Assembly: GCF_000332175.1 (NCBI RefSeq)
Contig: NZ_KB235914.1
Location: 2,228,868-2,292,867 of the forward strand
Direction of reading: 5' to 3'
Length of the DNA: 64,000 nucleotides
From: Pseudanabaena sp. PCC 6802
Lineage (GTDB): Bacteria; Cyanobacteriota; Cyanobacteriia; Pseudanabaenales; Pseudanabaenaceae
The translations under genes were made by a program, and so were the position numbers. Numbering within the stretch: the first letter of the stretch is position 1; the number at the start of each line of letters is the position of its first letter. Positions 16,825-25,033 of this stretch are shown here, one piece after another. The notes beneath the pieces are model-generated. The model made no database searches. It was not told the DNA's origin and saw nothing but the letters and a program-made list of their open reading frames with translations.

Positions 16825-17887
16825 CCCACACACGATTGGCAAAGTCAATCACCGGGACTTCAATGCGGTGCTTTTCCCATAGATAGTCATGTAGGGCTTT
16901 AGCGCCTGATTGAGCTTTCTTTGTCGGTACCTGTACTGCTGTCATTGCACCGATCGCACTTGCAGTTATAGGGGTATGTCCGCCCCAGGCGTGGTTGAGT
17001 ACCTGACCAGCCCAAACTGCCAAGCTGTGATTGTGTTCGTAGATCCTCGTCACGCCAAGGTTGCGGGCAAAGGCGATCGCCTCCGTGATGGCTAACCAGG
17101 CGCTAAAGTCCCGCGTGCCCGTCCAATCAAACTCTGCAAGATAACCTTCGCCGAAGCCGTGGGAAATTACGGTGGGGTGCATTTCTGCTTGCCATGCGGG
17201 ACTCGTCCACAAAAAGCCGCAACCTTTGGGTGCAAATAGCCACTTGTGGCAGTTGCCAACATACCAATCGGCACCTAACGCTTCGATATTCAGGGGCATC
17301 ATGCCTGGCATGTGCGCTCCATCGACCAGAACGGGAACTCCATGCTGCTTGGCCAGGCGAATTATTGCTGCCACGGGGAATATCAAGGCAGTGGGAGAGG
17401 TGACGTGATCGATCGCGAGCAACTTAACTTGAGGACTGAGGGCGGCTGCGATCGCATTAGTTATCTCTAACTCGCTGCTAATCGGGAAAGGCACCCCTAC
17501 CTCGATTAATTTCGCCCCTGTACGTTGGCAGATAAACTGCAAGGTTTTACGCACCGCACCGTAAACGTGGTTAGTAATAACAATTTCATCGCCCGTCTGA
17601 AATGACAGCGATCGCACCACTGCATTAATCCCAGCCGTAGCGTTTTCGACGAAGACGATATCTTCGCCTTTAGCGCCAACAAAAGTAGCTAACTCGGCGG
17701 CAGCATGTCTGAGCGCCTCGGGTAGCTCTTGCGTCATAAAGCGCACTGGTTGTTTTTCTAGCCGTTGCTGCCACTGTGTCTGTGCCTCAAGGACGACTTT
17801 AGGCGTGGCTCCAAACGAACCATGATTGAGAAATACGCAATTATCTTCTAACAGCCATTGCGATCGAATCGACTTACCAAACTGCAT
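16754..17887 (-). CDS. Class V aminotransferase (isopenicillin-N-epimerase-like), PLP enzyme
   Basis: A 377-residue fold-type I PLP enzyme. The N-terminal FLNHGSFGATPKVV, the helix FVENATAGINAVVRSL that holds the cofactor phosphate, VDGAHMPGMMPLNI (Asp pairing with the pyridine N) and GNCHKWLFAPKG (Schiff-base Lys) define the class V group annotated as isopenicillin N epimerase-like. Those proteins mostly act as cysteine desulfurase-like or amino-acid lyases or epimerases; the substrate here is unknown. Length is near, perhaps slightly below, the family norm of 380-400. The last residues (EPSEYRLLAEALWL) fit a normal C-terminus, so the gene looks intact despite ending inside the truncated tldD. 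Confidence 0.8.
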   Translation of the reverse strand: MQFGKSIRSQWLLEDNCVFLNHGSFGATPKVVLEAQTQWQQRLEKQPVRFMTQELPEALRHAAAELATFVGAKGEDIVFVENATAGINAVVRSLSFQTGDEIVITNHVYGAVRKTLQFICQRTGAKLIEVGVPFPISSELEITNAIAAALSPQVKLLAIDHVTSPTALIFPVAAIIRLAKQHGVPVLVDGAHMPGMMPLNIEALGADWYVGNCHKWLFAPKGCGFLWTSPAWQAEMHPTVISHGFGEGYLAEFDWTGTRDFSAWLAITEAIAFARNLGVTRIYEHNHSLAVWAGQVLNHAWGGHTPITASAIGAMTAVQVPTKKAQSGAKALHDYLWEKHRIEVPVIDFANRVWVRISAQVYNEPSEYRLLAEALWL

Positions 17888-17981
17888 AACTGCTAAGTTA
17901 TTTAAAACTGCGTACGATCCCCAGTTTAAAGGAAATTATATATAGTCGATTGTATTCTATAGCTCTTACGCGATCTGACTT

Positions 17982-18050
17982 TGATATAGGGGACTGGGAA
18001 CCCCCTAGAGCCACTGCCGCGTTCCACCCCTGCACCCCGCCCTAACATGA
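17982..18050. repeat. Mosaic relic of repeat families A and B
   Basis: The stretch carries CTAGAGCCACTGCCG and GTTCCACCCC, as in family B, joined to CTGCACCCCGCCCTAA, as in the right part of family A. It lacks recognisable inverted ends. It shows that the two families share interior sequence. Confidence 0.5.
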
Positions 18051-18062
18051 CTTTGTAGTGCT

Positions 18063-18590
18063 ATGACTGTACGATCGCTTGAAGAAGCAGAACGACAGAC
18101 TCCCATTCCAGGTAGTACTATGTACGTCCGCGTTTCCTGTCAAAAGACTCAACTTTCTTCTGGAACTGTAGTGCGGATATCTAGAGCCTGGGAGGACTAC
18201 TGTGCCCTGCGCGACAGCCGAGGCGATGGCTCCATTCCTCGCATTAAGTATAGCGGTTTTCAGATCGGAAGGAGTAGGGGGGTTGGGGGCGTTGCCCCCA
18301 AGAAGGGGAGGCAGGGCGGTCTTGGGGGTTCCCCGCTAGAGCCACTGCCGTGTTCCACCCCTTCACCCCAAAAATAAAACCCGTTCTCAATTGAAAAACG
18401 CTATATCAAAATGGTGAAATTATCCGATGAGTCCGCTTCCAATATTGTGAAGGCTTGACTAGATAGCAAAACCCTTAAACAAGAGGCTTTTACGCCAATT
18501 ACAATGGACATTTCCATCGAAAGAGGTATCGAGCCGGATTACTGCTTCTACATTGATAACTGGCAATATAGAACACAAGTCCCATTAAAG
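18063..18590 (+). pseudogene. Uma2-family gene split by a MITE-like element
   Basis: From ATG 18063 the first 62 codons read like a Uma2 N-terminus (YCALRDSRGDGSIPRIKYS resembles the family's strand with RIAY). The frame then enters the palindromic element at 18249-18405. Beyond it, around 18505-18581, the translation ISIERGIEPDYCFYIDN reappears, the conserved block seen intact in the gene at 836-1477. Stops lie between the halves, and the C-terminal half with the nuclease-fold metal motif is missing. The gene is therefore inactivated. Confidence 0.75.
18249..18405 (+). repeat. MITE-like element, family B, copy 1 (157 bp)
   Basis: Ends are TATAGCGGTTTTCA and TGAAAAACGCTATA, imperfect terminal inverted repeats with TA at the borders. 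The interior is GC-rich (TTGGGGGCGTTGCCCCCAAG; GAGCCACTGCCGTG) and strongly self-complementary. It has no coding capacity for a transposase. It interrupts the Uma2 pseudogene. Other copies: 26954-27110 (inverted), 32687-32842 and 34207-34318. Confidence 0.85.
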
Positions 18591-18688
18591 TGTTCTTTGT
18601 ATTCCCAAACACTTCTCTTTGTTTAAGTTACGGTTAACGGAATCTTAAAATTTGCATTAAAAGAAGTTTTGGGTATAAAGTGAAACCT

Positions 18689-19252
18689 ATGGAAAATTCA
18701 GGTCAGTGCTTAACCCCATTTCAGCGCAAGCTGCTGCTGAAGACTCTACCAACAGAACTGCGACCGGAATACCGCCGTCGCATAGAAATCATGCTGCTTG
18801 CAGATATAGGACAATCTCAAACACAAATCTGTGGAAAATTGGGTTGCGCGCACGAGACGGCACGATATTGGATGGCTATGGCACAAACGGGGCAAGCTCA
18901 CCAATGGAAAAATCGCCAAATTGGCCGCCCTAAGACAGTTAACGAGCAATATTGCGATCGCTTGAAAGAACTCGTAAGCCATAGTCCTCGTGAATATGGC
19001 TATTCATTCCAACGCTGGACAGCTCAATGGTTAGGGAAGCACCTGGAAAAAGAACTGGATATTAAAGTTAGTAATTGTCATATCAATCGGTTACTAAAAC
19101 AAATGGGTCTTTCGACACGAGCAAAACCTCGCACAAATGAGGAATTAGACCAAAGTGCAGCAACTGATAGTTCCAATCTTGAGATTCGCGATCTAACATC
19201 TGCCAGTGTGCCAGAGCCAGGAGAACTATGGCTATTTAATTCAATTCATTAA
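18689..19252 (+). CDS. Helix-turn-helix protein resembling an IS630 transposase N-terminus
   Basis: About 187 residues from ATG 18689 (a GTG at 18680 is an alternative; no clear ribosome-binding site decides). Residues about 30-75 form a Mor/Homeodomain-like HTH (AQICGKLGCAHETARYWMAM-type pattern after LLADIGQSQT), followed by GRPKTVNEQY and a second winged-helix segment (GYSFQRWTAQWLGKHLEKEL... INRLLKQMGLS). This is the DNA-binding half of IS630-type transposases without the catalytic DDE domain, so it is probably a domesticated regulator. It ends 12 nt before the exporter gene and is likely co-transcribed with it. Similar proteins are, from memory, often found beside peptide-export genes in cyanobacteria. 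Confidence 0.7.
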   Translation: MENSGQCLTPFQRKLLLKTLPTELRPEYRRRIEIMLLADIGQSQTQICGKLGCAHETARYWMAMAQTGQAHQWKNRQIGRPKTVNEQYCDRLKELVSHSPREYGYSFQRWTAQWLGKHLEKELDIKVSNCHINRLLKQMGLSTRAKPRTNEELDQSAATDSSNLEIRDLTSASVPEPGELWLFNSIH

Positions 19253-19264
19253 GATTTTCTAACT

Positions 19265-22200
19265 ATGGCGCAAGAATTACCTTCTCTATTTTTCGAATAT
19301 CTAACAAATGCTCTAGGACAAGTACTTTCAGAACAAGTGTTCGATCGATATATTGCCCAAATTACTGTTCTGAAACCCTCAGCAGGTAAACTTTTCTGGC
19401 AGACAGACAAATCCGAACCAGGAATACATATAGTCATAGAGGGAAAGGTAAGACTTCTACATCACACCGATAACTTAATTGCAACAATAGAAGCAGGTGG
19501 GTGCTTTGGTGAAAATACTCTGTTCCCGAGTAGCTCCTTTCAGCCTTACTCCGCCAGAGCTTCTGTCAACGTCAAACTTCTTTTTCTTCCCGCTCCATTG
19601 TTAAAGGATCTGATCGGCAAATATCCCACCATTAAGGAACACATTAAGCATCAGGCAATACTGCGCGATTGGTTGCTACTATGTCCCGAAATTGCTGCGA
19701 TGCAAAAACTACCAGGTTTAATGAAAGCGCTATCACTCCTGGAGAAACACGAGCTGCCGAATGGGCAATTACCAGATGCACTGCAAAATCAAAAACTATG
19801 GTTTATGCGACGCGGTCAACTCCTCAATACTTCAGGGCAAGAGTTGCATATTGGATGTATTTATGCACCCTCTCAACAGAAGGCAATTTCATGGCAAGTA
19901 GTTCAAGCTTCGGAACTTTATATTCTCTCAAGCGATAGATGGGATGAAGCACTAAATTATTGTCCCCAGTTCGATCGTCTAGTTTCATCGAGGAACTTAT
20001 CAAAAGGATTAAAGGAAAATTTTCACTTAGAAGAGATAGAGCCGCAGTTCACAACCACACCAGAACCCGAGATTCAACCAAAGAGTCAAAAAAAGCTTGG
20101 TAAAGCCTACTTCCCTAATCCCACATTGCAAGTTGGCCATTTGTGGCAACGGGTAATTCGACGCTATCCTTTCTTTCAGCAACAGAGTGCCTCTGACTGC
20201 GGTGCGGCCTGCCTCGTGATGGTTAGCAGGTACTGGGGTAAGCATTTTAGCGTCAATCGATTGAGAGAAATTGCCAATGTTGACCGTAATGGAGCATCAT
20301 TGCGAGGACTAGCAGCAGCAGCAGAAAGCGTCGGTTTCACAACACGGCCAGTAAAAGCCAGTCTTAATAAACTGGCAGAACAGAATCTTCCCGCCATTGT
20401 GCATTGGGAGGGAAGGCACTATATCGTGGTCTACAGGGTGACACGCGATCGCGCAATTGTTTGCGATCCTGCAATTGGTCAACGGGTTCTAACACATACA
20501 GAATTTCTCTCTGGTTGGACTGGTTATACATTGTTACTTCAGCCCACAGCTCTATTGAGAAATACTGAGGAAACCAAACAGTCTTTCTGGCAATTCTTTG
20601 AGTTGATAAAACCCCACCGACTCATACTGTTAGAGGTATTTATTGCTTCAATTCTCATCCAAATCTTTGGACTAGTCACACCGTTATTTACACAATTACT
20701 ACTAGATCGCGTTCTAGTGCAACGGAGCGATTTAACTCTAACGGCTGTAGGAATAGGATTACTTATTTTTAGCTTATTTAGAGTTGCTATGACTGGTTTG
20801 AGACAATATTTTCTAGATCAGACGGCAAATCGAGTGGATTTAGCCCTAATTGTCGGTTTTATTAGTCATACCTTTAGATTGCCCTTAAAATATTTCGAGT
20901 CTCGCTATGTGGGAGATATCATTTCCCGCGTCCAAGAAAATCGTAAAATTCAGCGATTTTTAACGGGTGAAGCACTCTCAATTATTCTCGACCTGTTGAC
21001 AGTATTTATCTACGTAGGATTGATGTTTTGGTACAGTTGGAAAATGGGACTGCTTGTGCTAGTAATTATCCCTCCATTTGTATTGCTTGCCCTATTTGCT
21101 ACCCCTTTTTTGCAACGCATTTCGCGAGAAATATTTTCTGCCTACAACGAAGAAACTGGATATCTAATTCAAGCCTTAACTGGTATTCGTACAGTTAAGG
21201 CTCTTGCAGTAGAGCAGACAGTAAGATGGCGATGGGAAGAGTTTTTTGGGAAATCTATACTGAAAAACTTCTCTGGTCAGTCGATCGGTAACACATTGCA
21301 AATCTTTAGCTCTACAATTGAAGCAGTAATGACAACGATATTACTGTGGTTTGGTGCTTGGCAAGTAATTCAGAACGAACTAACAATTGGGCAATTAATT
21401 GCTTTCAATATGCTACTCGGGAATGTAATTAATCCCTTCAAGCGATTGATTGTGCTATGGAACGAACTACAGGAAGTGATTATAGCTGTTGAACGTATAA
21501 ATGATGTGATTGATGCTGACCCAGAAGAAGACTTGCATCACCAGGCTCGGCAATTCCTCCCTCCAATTAAGGGATTTATTCGTTTTCTCTCAGTTACTTT
21601 CCGATACCATCCAGAAAGTGATGTTAATACGCTGGAAAATCTTAGCTTTGATATTCAACCAGGACAAATGGTGGCACTAGTGGGACGCAGTGGTTCTGGA
21701 AAGACGACGATTTCCAAGTTGCTTTTGGGTCTATATCCACCTACTAGTGGCAAGATTTTGATTGATGGCTACGATGTTTCTACTCTTTCGTTGCGATCGC
21801 TCCGTCAGCAGATTGGTGTAGTAGACCAGGATACCTTTTTGTTTGGTAGTACTATTCGTGAAAATATAAGCTTAGGCCATCCCCAAGCAACTCTGGAAGA
21901 AGTTATTGAAGCTGCAGAACAGGCTGGAGCGCATCAGTTTATTAAGGAACTACCAATGGGTTATGAAACCCAAATTGGGGAGGGAGGGGGGATGCTTTCT
22001 GGTGGACAGCGACAGCGTCTTGCGATCGCCCGTGCGCTTCTCGGAAATCCGAGATTGCTAATTTTAGACGAAGCAACCAGCAACCTGGATGCTGAATCTG
22101 AACGCATTATTCAAACTAATTTGAACAAAATCCTTAAGGATAGAACGACGTTGGTAATTGCCCATCGTCTTTCAACAGTAAGGAATGCTGATTTAATCCT

Positions 22201-22309
22201 GGTATTAGACAGAGGCATATTAATCGAAAGCGGTAACCACAATGAGCTAATGGCTAAATGCGGCCACTACTTCTACCTTAACCAGCAACAACTTGCTGTA
22301 ACAGTTTGA
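19265..22309 (+). CDS. C39 peptidase-containing ABC exporter with N-terminal cNMP-binding-like domains
   Basis: A 1014-residue bacteriocin-type exporter that removes the leader at a Gly-Gly-type site and pumps the peptide out. Residues about 25-130 are a cyclic-nucleotide-binding-like domain, and 150-240 a second, degenerate one. The C39 protease spans about 300-430 with catalytic Cys312 (SASDCGAACL), His385 (WEGRHYIVVY) and Asp401 (CDPAIG). Six membrane helices follow (about 450-730). The ATPase has Walker A GRSGSGKTT at 807-815, signature LSGGQRQR from 911, Walker B LLILDEAT and the switch AHRLST. The double-Gly-type precursors at 26380-26751, 31847-32059 and 32128-32343 are the obvious substrates. 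HlyD follows after about 66 nt. Confidence 0.9.
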   Translation: MAQELPSLFFEYLTNALGQVLSEQVFDRYIAQITVLKPSAGKLFWQTDKSEPGIHIVIEGKVRLLHHTDNLIATIEAGGCFGENTLFPSSSFQPYSARASVNVKLLFLPAPLLKDLIGKYPTIKEHIKHQAILRDWLLLCPEIAAMQKLPGLMKALSLLEKHELPNGQLPDALQNQKLWFMRRGQLLNTSGQELHIGCIYAPSQQKAISWQVVQASELYILSSDRWDEALNYCPQFDRLVSSRNLSKGLKENFHLEEIEPQFTTTPEPEIQPKSQKKLGKAYFPNPTLQVGHLWQRVIRRYPFFQQQSASDCGAACLVMVSRYWGKHFSVNRLREIANVDRNGASLRGLAAAAESVGFTTRPVKASLNKLAEQNLPAIVHWEGRHYIVVYRVTRDRAIVCDPAIGQRVLTHTEFLSGWTGYTLLLQPTALLRNTEETKQSFWQFFELIKPHRLILLEVFIASILIQIFGLVTPLFTQLLLDRVLVQRSDLTLTAVGIGLLIFSLFRVAMTGLRQYFLDQTANRVDLALIVGFISHTFRLPLKYFESRYVGDIISRVQENRKIQRFLTGEALSIILDLLTVFIYVGLMFWYSWKMGLLVLVIIPPFVLLALFATPFLQRISREIFSAYNEETGYLIQALTGIRTVKALAVEQTVRWRWEEFFGKSILKNFSGQSIGNTLQIFSSTIEAVMTTILLWFGAWQVIQNELTIGQLIAFNMLLGNVINPFKRLIVLWNELQEVIIAVERINDVIDADPEEDLHHQARQFLPPIKGFIRFLSVTFRYHPESDVNTLENLSFDIQPGQMVALVGRSGSGKTTISKLLLGLYPPTSGKILIDGYDVSTLSLRSLRQQIGVVDQDTFLFGSTIRENISLGHPQATLEEVIEAAEQAGAHQFIKELPMGYETQIGEGGGMLSGGQRQRLAIARALLGNPRLLILDEATSNLDAESERIIQTNLNKILKDRTTLVIAHRLSTVRNADLILVLDRGILIESGNHNELMAKCGHYFYLNQQQLAVTV

Positions 22310-22375
22310 ACAAAATCAGTTGGCTTGATTTTTCCAATTGCGATGCGATCGTTGATATTAATTTGCTTACTAACT

Positions 22376-23800
22376 ATGCCAAACCCATTGAACTCACCAA
22401 ATCAGAGCGATCGAAACGGAAGTTACCAGAAAAATCCGGATCTTCCTGATGAAATATTGGACTCAGCAAGTCATAATCAAATAACGCTTTTAACTGAAGT
22501 AACATCATCTAAAACTTCTGATAACGATTGGTCGAGCTTAACTCAAGAGCTAATCGATACTCTTCCGAGGGTGTGGACAAGGGGACTACTTTATTTTCTA
22601 GTTGCAATTGTTGGGATTGTTCTACCCTGGGCCATGCTATCTAAAGTTGATGAAACTGGTAGCGCTAGAGGACGACTGGAACCAAAAGGTGCTACCCAAA
22701 GACTCGATGCCTCGGCATCTGGAACAGTTGCCCAGGTGCGAGTAACTGAAGGGCAAATAGTTAAGGCTGGTCAGGTAATGATTGAATTGGAATCCAATGT
22801 TCTTCGCACCGATATCGAACGGGCAAAGATGAAGTTAGAGGGGCAACTAAATCGGCTGTCGCAGTTAGAGGTGATAAAAAATCAATTGGCGATCGCTATT
22901 AGTGCCCAAGAACTCCAAAACCAAGCACAAGAATTAGAAAAGCAGGCTCAGATAAATCAAGCCAAGCAAAACCTCAGTGCTAACAAAACTGCATATACTT
23001 TAGCCGAAAATCGTTTTACCAAAGATACAATAGAGGTTGAACGCTATCGCAAACTATGGAAACAGAACGTAACGCCAGAAGTTAAAGTAGTTGAGATGGA
23101 ACGCGCAGCAGAGGAAAGTCGAAGGTTGCTCTCAGCAGCTTTAGCTGAGATTCAACAAGCTGATTCTCGCTTAACGGAGCAGCATAGTAGCTATCAAAGT
23201 CTGATCCAGGCTGGTAAATTAGCAGTACTGAAAAGCGAGCAACAACTTAAAGATTTGCAAACGCAGATCGCATCCCTTCAAGCCGAAATTTCTCAATCCA
23301 AAAGCGAGATTAAATCCCTGGAATTTCAGTTGGCTCAGCGAACATTCCGCGCACCAACTGAAGGAACAATTTTTCAGCTTCCCATCCAACGTGCTGGCAC
23401 CGTAGTTCAACCAGGCCAGATGGTCGCTCAGATCGCCCCAAAAGGATCGATTTTAATATTTAAAGCCCAAATGCCAATCCCTGAGAGTGGTTTTCTACGT
23501 CCGGGAATGCCTGTTAAGCTTAAGTTTGATGCTTATCCATTCCAGGACTATGGAGTAGTACAAGCAAAATTACTAAAGATATCCCCAGATTCTAAACCCA
23601 TACAAACACCGCAAGGTCAAGTAGAAATGTTCGAGCTAGAAATTGCCCTCGATAAGGCATATATCCAAAACCGAGATAAGCCTATAGCCTTGGTGCCAGG
23701 TCAAACGGCAACAGCAGAAGTAATCGTCCGGCAACGCCGTTTGATTGATTTTGTTCTAGATCCCTTCAAGAAGCTCCAAGAAGGTGGCCTAAAACTTTAG
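22376..23800 (+). CDS. HlyD-family membrane fusion protein
   Basis: I prefer ATG 22376 (474 residues) because the segment before it reads as noise; TTG 22325 and ATG 22343 are alternatives. A short cytoplasmic tail leads to one membrane helix (about 68-88), then the lipoyl half-motif ASASGTVAQVRVTEGQIVKAGQVM. A long coiled coil (about 150-320, rich in Q, E, L) follows, then the second lipoyl half TFRAPTEGTIFQL and beta domains ending with GQTATAEVIVRQRR. It bridges the inner-membrane exporter at 19265-22309 to an outer-membrane TolC-like channel not encoded in the window. The arrangement is that of type I secretion used for RiPPs. Confidence 0.85.
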   Translation: MPNPLNSPNQSDRNGSYQKNPDLPDEILDSASHNQITLLTEVTSSKTSDNDWSSLTQELIDTLPRVWTRGLLYFLVAIVGIVLPWAMLSKVDETGSARGRLEPKGATQRLDASASGTVAQVRVTEGQIVKAGQVMIELESNVLRTDIERAKMKLEGQLNRLSQLEVIKNQLAIAISAQELQNQAQELEKQAQINQAKQNLSANKTAYTLAENRFTKDTIEVERYRKLWKQNVTPEVKVVEMERAAEESRRLLSAALAEIQQADSRLTEQHSSYQSLIQAGKLAVLKSEQQLKDLQTQIASLQAEISQSKSEIKSLEFQLAQRTFRAPTEGTIFQLPIQRAGTVVQPGQMVAQIAPKGSILIFKAQMPIPESGFLRPGMPVKLKFDAYPFQDYGVVQAKLLKISPDSKPIQTPQGQVEMFELEIALDKAYIQNRDKPIALVPGQTATAEVIVRQRRLIDFVLDPFKKLQEGGLKL

Positions 23801-23888
23801 CTCCAATCAACGCGATCGCCGCATTTTTATCTATATGTGATTTAAAAAACATGAATATTTATTTTCAACCATAGAGAATAAAAATGAA

Positions 23889-23996
23889 ATATAGCCATAG
23901 CCAGATCTGTTAGGACAGGGGGGTGTGGGGGCTGCGCCCCCACGCAGGGGTGGAACCCCTGCACCCCGTCCTAAGCCTGTTGGCTATAGCTATATA
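23889..23996. repeat. MITE-like palindromic element, family A, copy 2
   Basis: It starts ATATAGCCATAGCCAGATC and ends GGCTATAGCTATATA, with an interior nearly identical to copy 1 at 3051-3156 (TTAGGACAGG, CCCCGTCCTAAGCC). It lies between the HlyD and PpiC-like genes and may attenuate transcription into the latter. Confidence 0.8.
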
Positions 23997-24068
23997 TGGA
24001 AATTTTTGGAACTCGCACAAATTCTAATTTAACTTTTTACTACAACTCGTTATATCGAAAATACTAGT

Positions 24069-24815
24069 ATGTCAAAACCTCTTAGCATTTCCAGTCTTGA
24101 TATTCTCAATCAAGTCAAATTATCTTGCCAAATCCCAATAATTGTTGAAGGTATCGTTGGCCGCAAGATTCTGCGATATACTGCGGCGGAAGCAGGTATT
24201 ACTGTTGAACCAGAAGAACTTCAGCAAGCTGCTGATAGCATCAGATTAGTCAACAATCTGCGACGTACTGAAGATACCTGGCAGTGGTTGCAGAAATATG
24301 GTTTAACTCTTGATGAGTTTGAAGAAATAGTTTATGGAAACGTGATTTCATCGAAACTAGCACAGCATCTCTTTGAGAAAAAAATTGAGCAATTTTTCAT
24401 TGAGCACCAGCTTGATTATGCTCAGGTTGTGATGTATGAAATAGTCCTTGATGATGAAGACCTTGCGATCGAACTCTTTTATGCACTCAAAGAAGATGAA
24501 ATTAGTTTCCATGCTGCTGCACATCAATACATTCAAGATAAGGAATTGCGGCGCTCTTGTGGGTATCGAGGAATCCTAAATCGCAAAGATTTAAAACCTG
24601 AGATTTCTGCGGCGGTCTTTGCTGCAAACCCTCCTCAAATCCTTAAGCCGATTTTAACTTCGCTAGGGACACACTTAATTTTAGTTGAGGAAATTATTCA
24701 GCCACAATTAGATCCTCCACTTCGCCTCAAAATTCTCTCTGACATGTTTACGGAGTGGCTAAAATATGAAATCAGTCAATTTGATATTGAAATCGATTTT
24801 GAAACAAAGCATTGA
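24069..24815 (+). CDS. PpiC/SurA-like peptidylprolyl isomerase-type protein (export-linked)
   Basis: A 248-residue protein with a SurA-like helical N-domain (about 15-110: EPEELQQAADSIRLVNNLRRTEDTWQWLQKYGLTLDEFEE) and a degenerate parvulin domain (about 115-225: GYRGILNRKDLKPEISAAVFAA, ILTSLGTHLILVEEI). It has no signal peptide. Proteins of this type accompany HlyD/C39 exporters in cyanobacterial peptide clusters and probably hold or fold precursors or the exporter; enzyme activity is unproven and several parvulin residues look changed. A paralogue is at 27122-27904. The preceding 268 bp hold a family A repeat. Confidence 0.75.
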   Translation: MSKPLSISSLDILNQVKLSCQIPIIVEGIVGRKILRYTAAEAGITVEPEELQQAADSIRLVNNLRRTEDTWQWLQKYGLTLDEFEEIVYGNVISSKLAQHLFEKKIEQFFIEHQLDYAQVVMYEIVLDDEDLAIELFYALKEDEISFHAAAHQYIQDKELRRSCGYRGILNRKDLKPEISAAVFAANPPQILKPILTSLGTHLILVEEIIQPQLDPPLRLKILSDMFTEWLKYEISQFDIEIDFETKH

Positions 24816-24831
24816 TACACCAGTCAACCTT

Positions 24832-24990
24832 CTAATTTAGGATAAATGCTTTTTCCACGCGCTCCAATGCCTGCTTGGCCTGAAAGACTAATAGCAAGTA
24901 TTGCAATTGGTTAGGCCAAGGGTCACGGGGAAGTAAGGTGAGATCTGATGTCGATCGCTCGGCGGGTTCCAGTGGTATAAAGGAAGCCAT
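24832..24990 (-). CDS. Unannotated 52-residue protein downstream of the radical SAM gene
   Basis: ATG at 24990, stop TAG at 24834-24832, 44 nt after the stop of the radical SAM gene on the same strand. The protein starts MASFIPLEPAERSTSDL, continues with LLPRDPWPNQLQYLLLVFQ and ends in an amphipathic helix (AKQALERVEKAFILN). The composition is protein-like, with conserved-looking Pro/Trp pairs and a predicted helix, and the 5' side has a weak AGG. Position and size suggest a helper of the radical SAM enzyme. Splicease systems are known to need a small partner (PlpY in the Pleurocapsa system, from memory), and this ORF is the candidate for that role. Homology to PlpY could not be tested. Confidence 0.6.
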   Translation of the reverse strand: MASFIPLEPAERSTSDLTLLPRDPWPNQLQYLLLVFQAKQALERVEKAFILN

Positions 24991-25033
24991 AGTTTTATGC
25001 CTATGTATGATTTAACATAATTGGAATAGGATG

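Noticed and set aside
18689..19252. Active IS630 transposase
   Set aside because: Only the DNA-binding half is present; no DDE domain and no flanking inverted repeats enclosing the gene.
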